A stretch of DNA of 34,269 bases. Origin: a virus. Below the pieces are notes generated by a model that was not told the DNA's origin, made no database searches, and saw only the letters and a list, made by a program, of their open reading frames with translations. Shown piece by piece: positions 19,671-28,078 of this stretch. Numbering within the stretch: the first letter of the stretch is position 1; each line of letters opens with the position of its first letter. The DNA lies in the IMG/VR virus record IMGVR_UViG_3300042691_006817, positions 1 through 34,269 of that record. One strand, written 5' to 3'. The position numbers and the translations under genes are program-made.

Positions 19671-22253
19671 TTATTTCTTCCCCTCGCTAATATCTTTAAG
19701 TGTGCTGCCTGCCCCAGGTTCTAACGCCCGTTGCGCCCTAGTTTTAGCCTTCGATTCTTGCACTCTTTGGCGAACCATGGTGCCAACCGGAATACCGCCC
19801 ATAAACTTAAATCCGGCCACATTACCCATCGTTTCCGCACCGCCAGCCGCTTTATTTGCCAAATACCCAACAAGTGTATTGGAATTGTTAATGTAATGGC
19901 CACGTGGCTGAAACTGCGTATATGCTGCCACATTCCCCAAAGTTTTTAAACGTAATTGGTTTTCAGGGTCAAAAATTGCCCCAAAATTATTTACGTCATC
20001 CAGTTTTTTTAATGTTTTGTTGTAATTGGCCTGGCTAAAATTGCCACGGCCATCTATAACACCAGCCTTGTCGGACAGATAATTAATTGTTCCGGCTTTC
20101 ATGTGCTGATGTGCCAACGAATCACGGCCCAACGTGTCAATCATGGTGTTGATGTTTTTGTTCACACCATTAATGACAAACTTGTCAAAATACTTGTCTG
20201 CTGGAATAGCATCTTCAATCGCGGCTTTATACGCTGGGTCTTTCTTTAATGCTTCAAAACGTTGTCTAGCCAAAGTACGGGCTTGGTCAGCAATTGGCTT
20301 TAGTTGTGCTGTTTCATTTTCCAGTGGCAACTTGTCCAATTCCTCAACCATCAACCGCGCCGCTTGGCGAATATTTCCATCTTTCGATTCGGCAGATAAA
20401 CGGCTTGCGTTACGACGCATCGCCAAATAATTGTCGAACGTCATGCTGCCAAATGTATCTGCTAAAGATTTAAGTTCTTTGTATTGCGAAATGCTCTGAC
20501 CGTCAGTTGTCAGCAATTCTTTTTTCAAACGGTCATCAATATTTTTGATAAGTGTTTTTGCATCAACCGGCAATTCCCCACCGGCCATATCACGCAATTC
20601 TTTGTATTTGGCGTCAATGACTGTGTTGCGGTTTTGATCCAGTTTTTTGTATGCGTCAATAATGGCTTGGCTGGATTCAATGGTTTTGGTCGCGTATACA
20701 TCGGGCGCTGCCAGTTCCTTAATTGCTGGGATATTTTCTATCAACGCTTGATTGGCTTGATTTTTTGCCATTGCAAGGTCTGGAAATTTGCCGCGCAAAT
20801 TGGCTTCCTCAGACAACAAAACAGGATTGCCGGTTGCTTCGCCTTCAGTTAAACGCACCGGTATCGGCAGCGAATCGCCCTCAAGATGGCGCAACACAAC
20901 AGGTGTGTTGACCTTGTTTAAATCCATCTTGCCGTACAACTGCTGAAATTCAGGCGTAGCTGTTTGCAATGCTTGTTGAATAATTGACGCATCCGGCACC
21001 GCAGCCGCACCTACGCTGGCACGGCCAGACTGGAATGGCGGCACATTTGCGGGCTGGGGCGCAAGCGTGGCTGGTGCTGGCTTGGGTTTGATGGTGCCAG
21101 GCGCAATTGCCTCAACCGTGCCAGCGGCGGCCCGCTGAAGTGCTTGTGGTGTTGCTTCGCCCACGGCGCCTAAAACTTTGCCGCCAGCTTGTTTAAGAGC
21201 TTCGCCAGCTAACCCAATTTCACCGCTTACTGCTTGGCCAACTTTGGTTTGTTTGCCCGCTTTTAACATACTGGGCGCACCAGCCAAAGTCACATTAATC
21301 ATGTTCTCGGCATCGGCTTTGCTGACGCCCAGCGTTTTACTTAGCCAGTCTGCGCCCTTGTTGATGTTTTCGCCCACAAATTGCATCAATGCTTGGCTAG
21401 CTTCGGCCTTGTATTCTGGCGTTTCAGTGACGCCCATGGCCTCACCAACCGGTCTTTGGTACGGCTCAACAAACTGTTTGTATACCGCGGTGCGGCCACG
21501 TTCAGCACGACCCGGTTCCACAATACCCAAGGCTTCGCCAGCCCGCACAATTGGGTAACCAACTTCAGCAATCGCCATGCCTGGCAATGATTGAATGCCA
21601 CCAATAACGGTATCGGCTAGTCCCGCGCCCGACCGCAGCAAACTTTCAACCCTGCCCGCAACCTTGCCTTTTTTGGGCGGCTCTTTTACAGCCTGATCCA
21701 CCGCAGCGTTAATCGCTTCGGGGTTCATTAGTTCATCGACACTTTCAATGCCAGTGTCATCTCGTGATGCGGTCACCACAACTTCAGGCAAAGATTGTTC
21801 TTGCGTAGTCGTGGCTGGCGCTGCGTTGACCGGCGGCGCTTTGGCCATTAATACCGCGTGAACTGGGTCTTTGCTACCCAAAGGCCGGTGAATGCCAAAT
21901 TCATTCAAGAAACTTTCAGGCACCGACGTGGCAATGTCTACCGCATCGGAATGGAACGTTTTTTGTTTTGGATAGTCTGCTGGATTGATTGGTTGATAAA
22001 TACCTTTTTCGCCAGCTTTCCAGCGGTTGTACAAATCTTGTTGCTGTTCGCGAGTGCGAACGCCGCTAGTAATTTGTAAATCTTTGCCAAATCGTTGGCG
22101 GTGCGCTTCCTGCGCTTGCTGCAAACGCTGCGCCAAATCAGGATTCAACCCTTCCAAATTTGGGTCAGCAGTCGGCGCTTTTGCTGGGGTTGGTTTGCGG
22201 CCAAGCGCCCTATCAACCGCAGCATCAATTTTGGTTGGGTCAAAGTCTTCCAT
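19671..22253 (-). CDS. Ejection (DNA transfer) protein with N-terminal M15-like peptidase domain (860 aa)
   Basis: Residues about 55-135 resemble a peptidoglycan M15 peptidase: ITSGVRTREQQQDLYNRW (61-78), FHSDAVDIA with H101 and D106, and DPVHAV with H132. The H-to-D spacing is 5, not the usual 7, so activity needs proof. The middle is Pro/Ala-rich and the last 400 residues are long helices, as in large podovirus ejection proteins (P22 gp16 position). It is the third protein after gp7-like and 585-aa proteins. Likely carried in the virion to cut wall and form the trans-envelope channel. Confidence 0.8.
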   Translation of the reverse strand: MEDFDPTKIDAAVDRALGRKPTPAKAPTADPNLEGLNPDLAQRLQQAQEAHRQRFGKDLQITSGVRTREQQQDLYNRWKAGEKGIYQPINPADYPKQKTFHSDAVDIATSVPESFLNEFGIHRPLGSKDPVHAVLMAKAPPVNAAPATTTQEQSLPEVVVTASRDDTGIESVDELMNPEAINAAVDQAVKEPPKKGKVAGRVESLLRSGAGLADTVIGGIQSLPGMAIAEVGYPIVRAGEALGIVEPGRAERGRTAVYKQFVEPYQRPVGEAMGVTETPEYKAEASQALMQFVGENINKGADWLSKTLGVSKADAENMINVTLAGAPSMLKAGKQTKVGQAVSGEIGLAGEALKQAGGKVLGAVGEATPQALQRAAAGTVEAIAPGTIKPKPAPATLAPQPANVPPFQSGRASVGAAAVPDASIIQQALQTATPEFQQLYGKMDLNKVNTPVVLRHLEGDSLPIPVRLTEGEATGNPVLLSEEANLRGKFPDLAMAKNQANQALIENIPAIKELAAPDVYATKTIESSQAIIDAYKKLDQNRNTVIDAKYKELRDMAGGELPVDAKTLIKNIDDRLKKELLTTDGQSISQYKELKSLADTFGSMTFDNYLAMRRNASRLSAESKDGNIRQAARLMVEELDKLPLENETAQLKPIADQARTLARQRFEALKKDPAYKAAIEDAIPADKYFDKFVINGVNKNINTMIDTLGRDSLAHQHMKAGTINYLSDKAGVIDGRGNFSQANYNKTLKKLDDVNNFGAIFDPENQLRLKTLGNVAAYTQFQPRGHYINNSNTLVGYLANKAAGGAETMGNVAGFKFMGGIPVGTMVRQRVQESKAKTRAQRALEPGAGSTLKDISEGKK

Positions 22254-24010
22254 TACTGACCCCCAAGCAGTTTTTTGGTTTTGGAAATGTTGTCAATTAA
22301 TCGTTTGTACCCAGGCGAATCCTTGCCGCCAGCTTCTTTTACTATTTCGCGGATAGCTTCGTTATCACTGTTTTTCATGGCGTCATACAAACGAATGGCA
22401 TTGATGTCCACAGTCTGCGACCATTTGTTTTGGAAGTCACGCGCACTGAACGGGTCTTTGTTTTTCTCAAAGGCTTTTTGAACGCCCTGATTAAACAGTT
22501 CCGTTGCCGTTGTCAGCGCACGGTTGACGCGGGCAGTTTGTTTAATAGCTGGTGCTGTCCATTCAGTCGTGCCAGAAATTTCACCGGCGATACCGCGGGC
22601 CGCATCCGTGCCGCCAAGTCCTGACGACGCGGACAGCGACGCAGTTTGCAGCGCCATGTAATGGCCCAATTGATTCAGGTTGGTTGCGTTGTCAGTTGTA
22701 AACGGCAGACCAGCATAACCACCAGTCAACGCACCCACAAAGTTTGCGCCGCGTCCGGTAATAACATCATCGGCCAGCTTGATGATTTTGTTATTGTTGA
22801 ACGTTTGCATCGGCACTTCCCTGGCTGCGTTCGACGCATCCAGACGAATTTTGTCTGCGGCCTGGCGCGTTTCGGTTGTTTCGCCAGCGGGCAAACGCGC
22901 AACCGGCTCGGCTGCCGGTGCTTGCGACGTGACAACAGGGCGCTGACCGCCTGGCGCTTCTGCTGGCGTACCCGATACCGTAAACTCGCCCAAATAACGA
23001 CCGTCAGGGCCATACCTAAAGAAGGTTGGTTGATTGTTGATGTCCAACCTTCCGGTCGGCTGTTCACGCTGCCCAGGCGGCAGTTGTGTTGTGACTAGGG
23101 GTTTTTCAGCCACAGAAACGGTCGGTGCTTCACCGGCCATTGATGGCCTAGTTGTAGTGACAAACGTTGCGGCACCGGTGTCAGCCGTACCGGCTCTTGG
23201 CGCAAATGCTTCTTGTTGGGCGCCAACAGTTAATAATGAGTTAGCCGCAGAAATTGCCAACGACGGCAAATTAGCGCCTTCTGGCAGAGTTTGCAAAGTC
23301 ATTTTGTAGGCGTCAACCAACTTTGCAAAACTTGGGTTATTTGGGTTTTTAAGAACCAAATCATCCAATTCTGCAATGTAAGCGTTTTTGTTTGTAATGC
23401 CCAAACGACCCATAAGCCCCAAAGCGGAACCAATAATTTGCCGTTGTTCTTGGTTTAAATTTTGTGCGGCTTGTTTGGCTTGTGTGTTTGCCGTTTCTAA
23501 TGCGGAAACTTTTGATACGTAATCCGGCCCCGTTAATGGTGCAATCGCAAGAATGTCTTTTGTTGCAGCATCAACATTTAAACCGGTATCAGTTTGATGT
23601 CGACCAATGCCCTTTTCTTTGTCTACTATATATTGCTCAATTCTTTTTCGTTCCGCTTCTTTTTGTTGTTCCAACGTCAATGCAATTGCAGATGTCCCAG
23701 ATTGCGATTGCGCGGTTGACAAACCTGTCAACGAACTAATATATTCAGCGCCCGTCAATGGCGCAATTTTTGGAATTTCAGCGTTTAGTTTGTTAATGTC
23801 AACTCGGCCATCGGTTTGGAAATTTTCTGGCCTAGACAAAAATTGCGTCATAGCATTACGCTCACGCTCTTTTTGTTGTTCAAACGAAAGGGTAATGCCG
23901 CCTTGTTGATATGCTTGTGCGCCGCGGGCAAAGTTAATCATCTCGCCCAGGCTCATAGTGGGCATTGGTTTAATGTCTGCGCCGATAGGCTTTACGCTTA
24001 AATCTGCCAT
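22253..24010 (-). CDS. Ejection (DNA transfer) protein, P22 gp20 position (585 aa)
   Basis: The protein is Ala/Gln/Thr-rich with long predicted helices. It holds a tandem duplication: residues about 41-105 and 111-175 share L.(F/L)EQQKE.ER....Q, then IAPLTG(A/P)(E/D)Y(I/V)S, then a L.TA.(S/T) end. A low-complexity Pro/Thr region follows (about 265-390), then a compact C-terminal domain starting near TFNNNKIIKLADDVITGRGA. It is adjacent (1-base overlap) to the M15-bearing ejection protein. Identity to known ejection proteins is not visible; the call rests on order and composition. Confidence 0.7.
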   Translation of the reverse strand: MADLSVKPIGADIKPMPTMSLGEMINFARGAQAYQQGGITLSFEQQKERERNAMTQFLSRPENFQTDGRVDINKLNAEIPKIAPLTGAEYISSLTGLSTAQSQSGTSAIALTLEQQKEAERKRIEQYIVDKEKGIGRHQTDTGLNVDAATKDILAIAPLTGPDYVSKVSALETANTQAKQAAQNLNQEQRQIIGSALGLMGRLGITNKNAYIAELDDLVLKNPNNPSFAKLVDAYKMTLQTLPEGANLPSLAISAANSLLTVGAQQEAFAPRAGTADTGAATFVTTTRPSMAGEAPTVSVAEKPLVTTQLPPGQREQPTGRLDINNQPTFFRYGPDGRYLGEFTVSGTPAEAPGGQRPVVTSQAPAAEPVARLPAGETTETRQAADKIRLDASNAAREVPMQTFNNNKIIKLADDVITGRGANFVGALTGGYAGLPFTTDNATNLNQLGHYMALQTASLSASSGLGGTDAARGIAGEISGTTEWTAPAIKQTARVNRALTTATELFNQGVQKAFEKNKDPFSARDFQNKWSQTVDINAIRLYDAMKNSDNEAIREIVKEAGGKDSPGYKRLIDNISKTKKLLGGQ

Positions 24011-24013
24011 GTC

Positions 24014-24658
24014 TTACCCCTTGTTGAGCAGCGAATACATCATGGCGGTGTTTCCAATGTTGCCCATAGCACCCGCATACGCATTTGCTGCGCCGATCTG
24101 ACCAGCCCCCAGCGCCGTTGCGCCGCCGATAGCCGCTTGGCCAATGTTGCCCGCCACGTTTTGTGCCAAATTGCTTACTTGACCTTGCGCTGTCTGGCCG
24201 ATGCCCGCAATACCTGCCAATGTGTTGTAAATGTTTTGCCGCTGGGCAATGACTTGCGGCATCGCCGTTCCCAAGGTGTAGTCAACCGCAAACTTTTGGG
24301 CTGCGCGATCAACGTTCGACCCACCGCCGCCAACGTTCATCATTTGCCGCGCTGCGCCAGTCCCTTGTTCCATGGCGAACTGGTAGCCAGGTAGGCCCAT
24401 AATTTCTTCACGGGACACCGGCGCCGTTAGCCCTGGCAATAATTGGCCAATGCGGGTCAGGGCGCCATAGCCAGCCTCACGGTATGGGCCTTGCTGTTTG
24501 TTCTGGATGTCGAACATTTGCTTTTGAATGTCCGCAGCGTAGCGGGTCGATTCGGCTTGCATTCCCGCCGCATCTTTGGCGGCGCCAGCTTGCATACTGG
24601 AACCGACCAAACCGGCGCCAGCCCCCAAAAGTAAAGCGGTTCCTGTTCCGATTGCCAT
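24014..24658 (-). CDS. Ejection protein, P22 gp7-like (214 aa)
   Basis: The Gly/Ala-rich N-terminus (LLLGAGAGLVGSSMQAGAAK) is followed by a QQGPYREAGYGALTRI segment (about 55-70), typical of gp7-like DNA transfer proteins in podoviruses, and by helical repeats rich in Ala, Gln and Asn. Such proteins enter the host with the DNA. It lies between the GNAT gene (1-base overlap) and the 585-aa ejection protein, the P22 order 7-20-16. Confidence 0.8.
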   Translation of the reverse strand: MAIGTGTALLLGAGAGLVGSSMQAGAAKDAAGMQAESTRYAADIQKQMFDIQNKQQGPYREAGYGALTRIGQLLPGLTAPVSREEIMGLPGYQFAMEQGTGAARQMMNVGGGGSNVDRAAQKFAVDYTLGTAMPQVIAQRQNIYNTLAGIAGIGQTAQGQVSNLAQNVAGNIGQAAIGGATALGAGQIGAANAYAGAMGNIGNTAMMYSLLNKG

Positions 24659-25116
24659 TATTTCAACTCCTTAATAAACGTCCGTTCAAGCGGTCGAAAG
24701 CCAGCCCGACAATAAACTTTTTCCATTGCTGCTGCGCGGTCATCTTCCAACGCGATCATAAACAGCGCCTTTGCGTCTTTGGCCTTTGCCCAGGCTTCAA
24801 TTGCCTTAAACATGGCCTGGCCCACTCCACTGCCCCTGGCCGCTGGGGTCAACCACCACCACAATTCTTGCGCCACCTGGTAATCAGGATTGAAATACAA
24901 CGGGTAAAGTAAGCAGGAAGTCACGCCCACAATCTCGCTGTCCAATTCCCCGACCAGCAACAAAATACTGTCATTTTCCAACGATGCTGACAAAAATGCA
25001 CGGGTTTTTGGGCCATTAAAGTCGGCCACGCCGGTCATTGGCGACGCCTGGTGAAAGTCGTCCAGCAGTTCAATGTATCTGTCCAAGTCCGCGGCGGTAG
25101 CTGGCCTGACGTTCAA
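24658..25116 (-). CDS. GNAT-family N-acetyltransferase
   Basis: This 152-aa protein has the GNAT fold: an N-terminal VRPATAADLDRYIELLDDF, a strand LLVGELDSEIVGV, then motif A LTPAARGSGVGQAMFKAIEA. The acetyl-CoA loop is R94-G-S-G-V-G99. The end (YCRAGFRPLE) gives motif B. Translation probably starts at TTG 25116, which overlaps the upstream stop (TTTTGA). The substrate is unknown. Its place inside the tail-machine and ejection block suggests modification of a virion or host-surface component made late. Confidence 0.85.
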   Translation of the reverse strand: MNVRPATAADLDRYIELLDDFHQASPMTGVADFNGPKTRAFLSASLENDSILLLVGELDSEIVGVTSCLLYPLYFNPDYQVAQELWWWLTPAARGSGVGQAMFKAIEAWAKAKDAKALFMIALEDDRAAAMEKVYCRAGFRPLERTFIKELK

Positions 25117-25343
25117 AATGTCCCCCCACCAATTCCGTTCAAGGCCGTCAACAAAGTAAATTTACCGGCGGCTGGCACCGACAAACCAATCGTTGTATTG
25201 TTAATTTCGCCGCCATTAATTATTTGGTAATCCACTGTTTGGCTAACCACTTGCGGGTTTTGCAGCCATTGAATCCACTCACGCGAAGGCCGTCCGGTAG
25301 CTTGTTCAATAAATGGTGATGTTGGGAATCGAATGTTGGCCAT
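25113..25343 (-). CDS. Mini tail-fibre-like protein (76 aa)
   Basis: The N-terminal half (IRFPTSPFIEQATGRPSREW) precedes a fibre-repeat-like segment, INGGEINNTTIGLSVPAAGK, resembling the NGG.INNT.IG..TPAAG.FT motif of tail fibres. The last residues are GIGGGTF, nearly the same as the end of the large tail fibre (GIGGGAF). It lies where P22 has its tail needle (gene 26) but is far shorter than a needle. It could be a tip or adaptor subunit. It overlaps the gp10-like gene by 1 base. Confidence 0.65.
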   Translation of the reverse strand: MANIRFPTSPFIEQATGRPSREWIQWLQNPQVVSQTVDYQIINGGEINNTTIGLSVPAAGKFTLLTALNGIGGGTF

Positions 25344-26815
25344 CAGTTGTCCCCTGCGGACGCCTTCAGGTTCGCCGACACAATTACCGCCTTCACTGGA
25401 TCGGTAATGACCACCTCAAAAATGCGGTCACGCGCCCAGCCCAAACGGCGCCAAAGGGCGCGATTGGTGTAATTGCCTTGGCGGCCAATACTGACCCAAT
25501 GCTCGTTCGACCAAGTAGAACCGCCGTCATTTGACCAGCGCAACATGGCCTGGGGATTGTCGCCCTGGCCGGTCGTCAGCCCTACTCCAGGCTGGAATTG
25601 AATCTGGAATTCTTCAAAATATTGGCGCTGCAAATCCGTCGTAATGTGCGGGGCGCGGCGCAAGCGACGTATCGGATTACCTGCGTCGGTGTACGTGTCA
25701 AAATCCAAACTATAAATCTTGCCGTTCTCATAATCGCCCACCAAGTTTTTGTTGGCAAATGCCATCGCACACTGGCCGCGGTGGCGCTTATAAACAGCGT
25801 TCGGCGCATCCCACCACAGCCATTTAAACCATTGCTGGGTGGCCAAGTCGTAAACCCAGGTCAGGTCAATCGACGGAAAGTTAATAACGTAAAACTCATG
25901 GCCTTCAATCTGAAACGCCCAAGCGCGGGCGTTTGTCACATCAAAGCCAACCAGGCTGTTTTCTACCGCGTGGGTCGAAACCCGCTGGTATTCGTAGCCT
26001 TTCATTTGGCCAATTGTCGCGGTTCCCAGCGTGTCGCGGGACAAAAACATGAACGTGTCAGAAAAACGGGCAATCGAAAATGGTGCGCCGCAGCCATTCT
26101 GGCTGGACGTGCCGCTGACCCGCTGAAACGGAAAAGTAATCAGCCCAGGAATAACGCTGCCCACATCCGTCCAAACTTCGGTGGTCACCTCGCCCAGCAA
26201 GTAAACCTGACGGTGGTCGACAATCAAAGCCACTAAGGTGTCTGGTGACCCGTCCTTTGCCCCGTACAGCCCAGTGGTGGACAAGGGTGACCCCAAGTCA
26301 GTCACGGCCCAGTTTTGCGTATTTGGCTCGTTGTAGGCCACATAATTGTCCACGGTGTCCACCATAGTGGCACCTCGCCAATCGCCGTCGGTTGATGGCA
26401 GCGTCACAAACGTGTTGGTGGCCACGACGTAGTAGTACCGATTGACCCCATCAACCAGGTAAGCGGTCAGCCCTTGGGCGCTCATTACGTTGTCCGTGAT
26501 TGACACCGGCCCCGTGCTGGTGGTCAGCGTTCCGACCTGGGTAAATGCCAGGCTTGTGTCAATACGGTATACACGGTTTCCGCAGACGGCAATTGCGTAC
26601 TGAAGTCCAGACAAAGCCCGCATCCCGCGCACTTCCGCGGGGATCGGAAATTGAATTTCGGTGACCAGCCCAGGCGTTGGGTACAGCGCCACCACGCCCC
26701 GCTCGCCTGGCTGTTTTGTCGGGTCGATTTCGGGGTAATAATTGATGCACTCCTGGTCGTTTTGATAAATCGACCTGGTGGTGTACGACGCGCCGACAAA
26801 ACCAAAATCCGGCAT
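25343..26815 (-). CDS. Tail accessory / packaged-DNA stabilisation protein, P22 gp10-like
   Basis: The 490-aa protein matches the P22 gp10 (tail hub, 472 aa) family in length and start. It opens GFVGASYTTRSIYQNDQECI with NYYPE next, then ends with beta-propeller-like repeats typical of the family. It closes the portal channel with the gp4-like protein and holds the fibres. Its ATG overlaps the gp4-like stop (TAATG), and the GGGGGA upstream within the gp4 codons serves as ribosome binding site. Confidence 0.9.
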   Translation of the reverse strand: MPDFGFVGASYTTRSIYQNDQECINYYPEIDPTKQPGERGVVALYPTPGLVTEIQFPIPAEVRGMRALSGLQYAIAVCGNRVYRIDTSLAFTQVGTLTTSTGPVSITDNVMSAQGLTAYLVDGVNRYYYVVATNTFVTLPSTDGDWRGATMVDTVDNYVAYNEPNTQNWAVTDLGSPLSTTGLYGAKDGSPDTLVALIVDHRQVYLLGEVTTEVWTDVGSVIPGLITFPFQRVSGTSSQNGCGAPFSIARFSDTFMFLSRDTLGTATIGQMKGYEYQRVSTHAVENSLVGFDVTNARAWAFQIEGHEFYVINFPSIDLTWVYDLATQQWFKWLWWDAPNAVYKRHRGQCAMAFANKNLVGDYENGKIYSLDFDTYTDAGNPIRRLRRAPHITTDLQRQYFEEFQIQFQPGVGLTTGQGDNPQAMLRWSNDGGSTWSNEHWVSIGRQGNYTNRALWRRLGWARDRIFEVVITDPVKAVIVSANLKASAGDN

Positions 26816-27795
26816 TAGTTAAATCCCCCATCGAGAATGAACGCGGCATCTTTGGGCCGTCCGGTCATCAGCACGTCAGGGTATCTACTGACCTGCGGCG
26901 GCTTCATGTTGGTACGCTTAATTGTAGCTTTGGCTTGGGCCGCGTAGGCAGATACTTGCGCGATCTGCACCTGGTTGACCTTGCCGTACATGGGCATCAG
27001 GCGTTCAGCTAGGCACCAGCGCAGACACATATTGTATCCCTGGGGAAACTGGATGGTGCCGTACAGATCGCCAAACTCGCGGAAAATGGTCTGCGTGAAC
27101 AGGTGCATTTCGCCCTGGGCGGGGTTGGGCCACAGATAAATTGTTCCCAGCAGCTCCGACGGCTGGTAATACAGCGACTTCGGCCATGGGCCATTCAGAG
27201 TTTTTAGGCCAATGGATTCGTATTCTTCCAGGCTCAGAATGGCGATTGGATAATCCAACCCGCCACCGTAGATTGGCACCCCGTTGGACGTGGTAGTAAC
27301 CCGCACAAAGGCCGATTCGATGGTCAACGGGCGCTCGTAGTAAGAATCAATGATTTGGGCCACCACAGGCGTCGTATGCCCGCGGCTGACCGTATATGTG
27401 CCGCCCTCGTTGACGTTACCGCCAGCGCCAGTTCCAAACCCCACGATGGTCGTGCCAGGCAGCACACCAGGGCCGGTCAGGGTCATGCCCATGGTAATGG
27501 CGCCTTTGGTCACGCCGTCCACCGGCACGGTCAAGGTGGTGCCGCTAATCGACCCAACAAACCGCGCCGACACATTACCCGATGGCCCGATGGTGTACTG
27601 CACCTGGTTTTGGACGCACGGAAAAATAATTTCGGTGCGGTAGAACACCATCATGTTTTCGTTTGACCACTGGGCAATCATGTCGTTCAGCATATCCAGC
27701 CCGTCCTGGGCTTCGTCTGCTGTCGGGATTTCGCCCGCGGCCAACGCGCCGATGTCCTTCATGGCGCGGGTGATAATGTCGTAAGGTGTGGTCAT
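26815..27795 (-). CDS. Head-tail connector, P22 gp4-like tail accessory protein
   Basis: The 326-aa protein begins MTTPYDIITRAMKDIGALAA and has DGLDMLNDMIAQWSNENMMV, hallmarks of the P22 gp4 family that binds the portal ring. It is about twice the length of P22 gp4 (166 aa): an extra Gly/Thr-rich beta insert occurs at about 80-150 (VPVDGVTKGAITMGMTLTGP). Such inserts are common in environmental podoviruses. It is the first of the gp4-gp10 pair. Confidence 0.88.
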   Translation of the reverse strand: MTTPYDIITRAMKDIGALAAGEIPTADEAQDGLDMLNDMIAQWSNENMMVFYRTEIIFPCVQNQVQYTIGPSGNVSARFVGSISGTTLTVPVDGVTKGAITMGMTLTGPGVLPGTTIVGFGTGAGGNVNEGGTYTVSRGHTTPVVAQIIDSYYERPLTIESAFVRVTTTSNGVPIYGGGLDYPIAILSLEEYESIGLKTLNGPWPKSLYYQPSELLGTIYLWPNPAQGEMHLFTQTIFREFGDLYGTIQFPQGYNMCLRWCLAERLMPMYGKVNQVQIAQVSAYAAQAKATIKRTNMKPPQVSRYPDVLMTGRPKDAAFILDGGFN

Positions 27796-27796
27796 C

Positions 27797-28054
27797 TTAT
27801 GCCTCTATAGGCTTGTTGGCTTCCAGCATGGCTTGATAAGCCGCCACAACTTCTGGCGTATGCACCGCCGCGCAGATAGCTTGCACTTTGGCATCTTCGT
27901 TGCTGTAATCATTACCTGGCGCAACGACATGGCGGTGAAACTTGCTGCTAATTTCTTCGCCGTCTTCCATAATGGCGGTCTTAGTACGGACTTGAACGCA
28001 GCCATTTTCAATGACTTCAATCAAATCAACAAAAATAACTTTTTTTAGCGCCAT
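27797..28054 (-). CDS. Small protein in the tail block (85 aa)
   Basis: I chose the ATG at 28054 (MALKKVIFVDLIEVIENGCV...), preceded by GGAAAT, over a TTG 12 bases upstream. The first ~30 residues form beta strands with a TKTAIMEDGEEIS segment; the rest is a helix (TPEVVAAYQAMLEANKP). Small proteins of this kind often occur next to fibre genes. It lies between the S74 fibre and the gp4-like gene. No named family recognised. Confidence 0.7.
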   Translation of the reverse strand: MALKKVIFVDLIEVIENGCVQVRTKTAIMEDGEEISSKFHRHVVAPGNDYSNEDAKVQAICAAVHTPEVVAAYQAMLEANKPIEA

Positions 28055-28078
28055 TTTTATTTCCAATCAAAATTAAGT

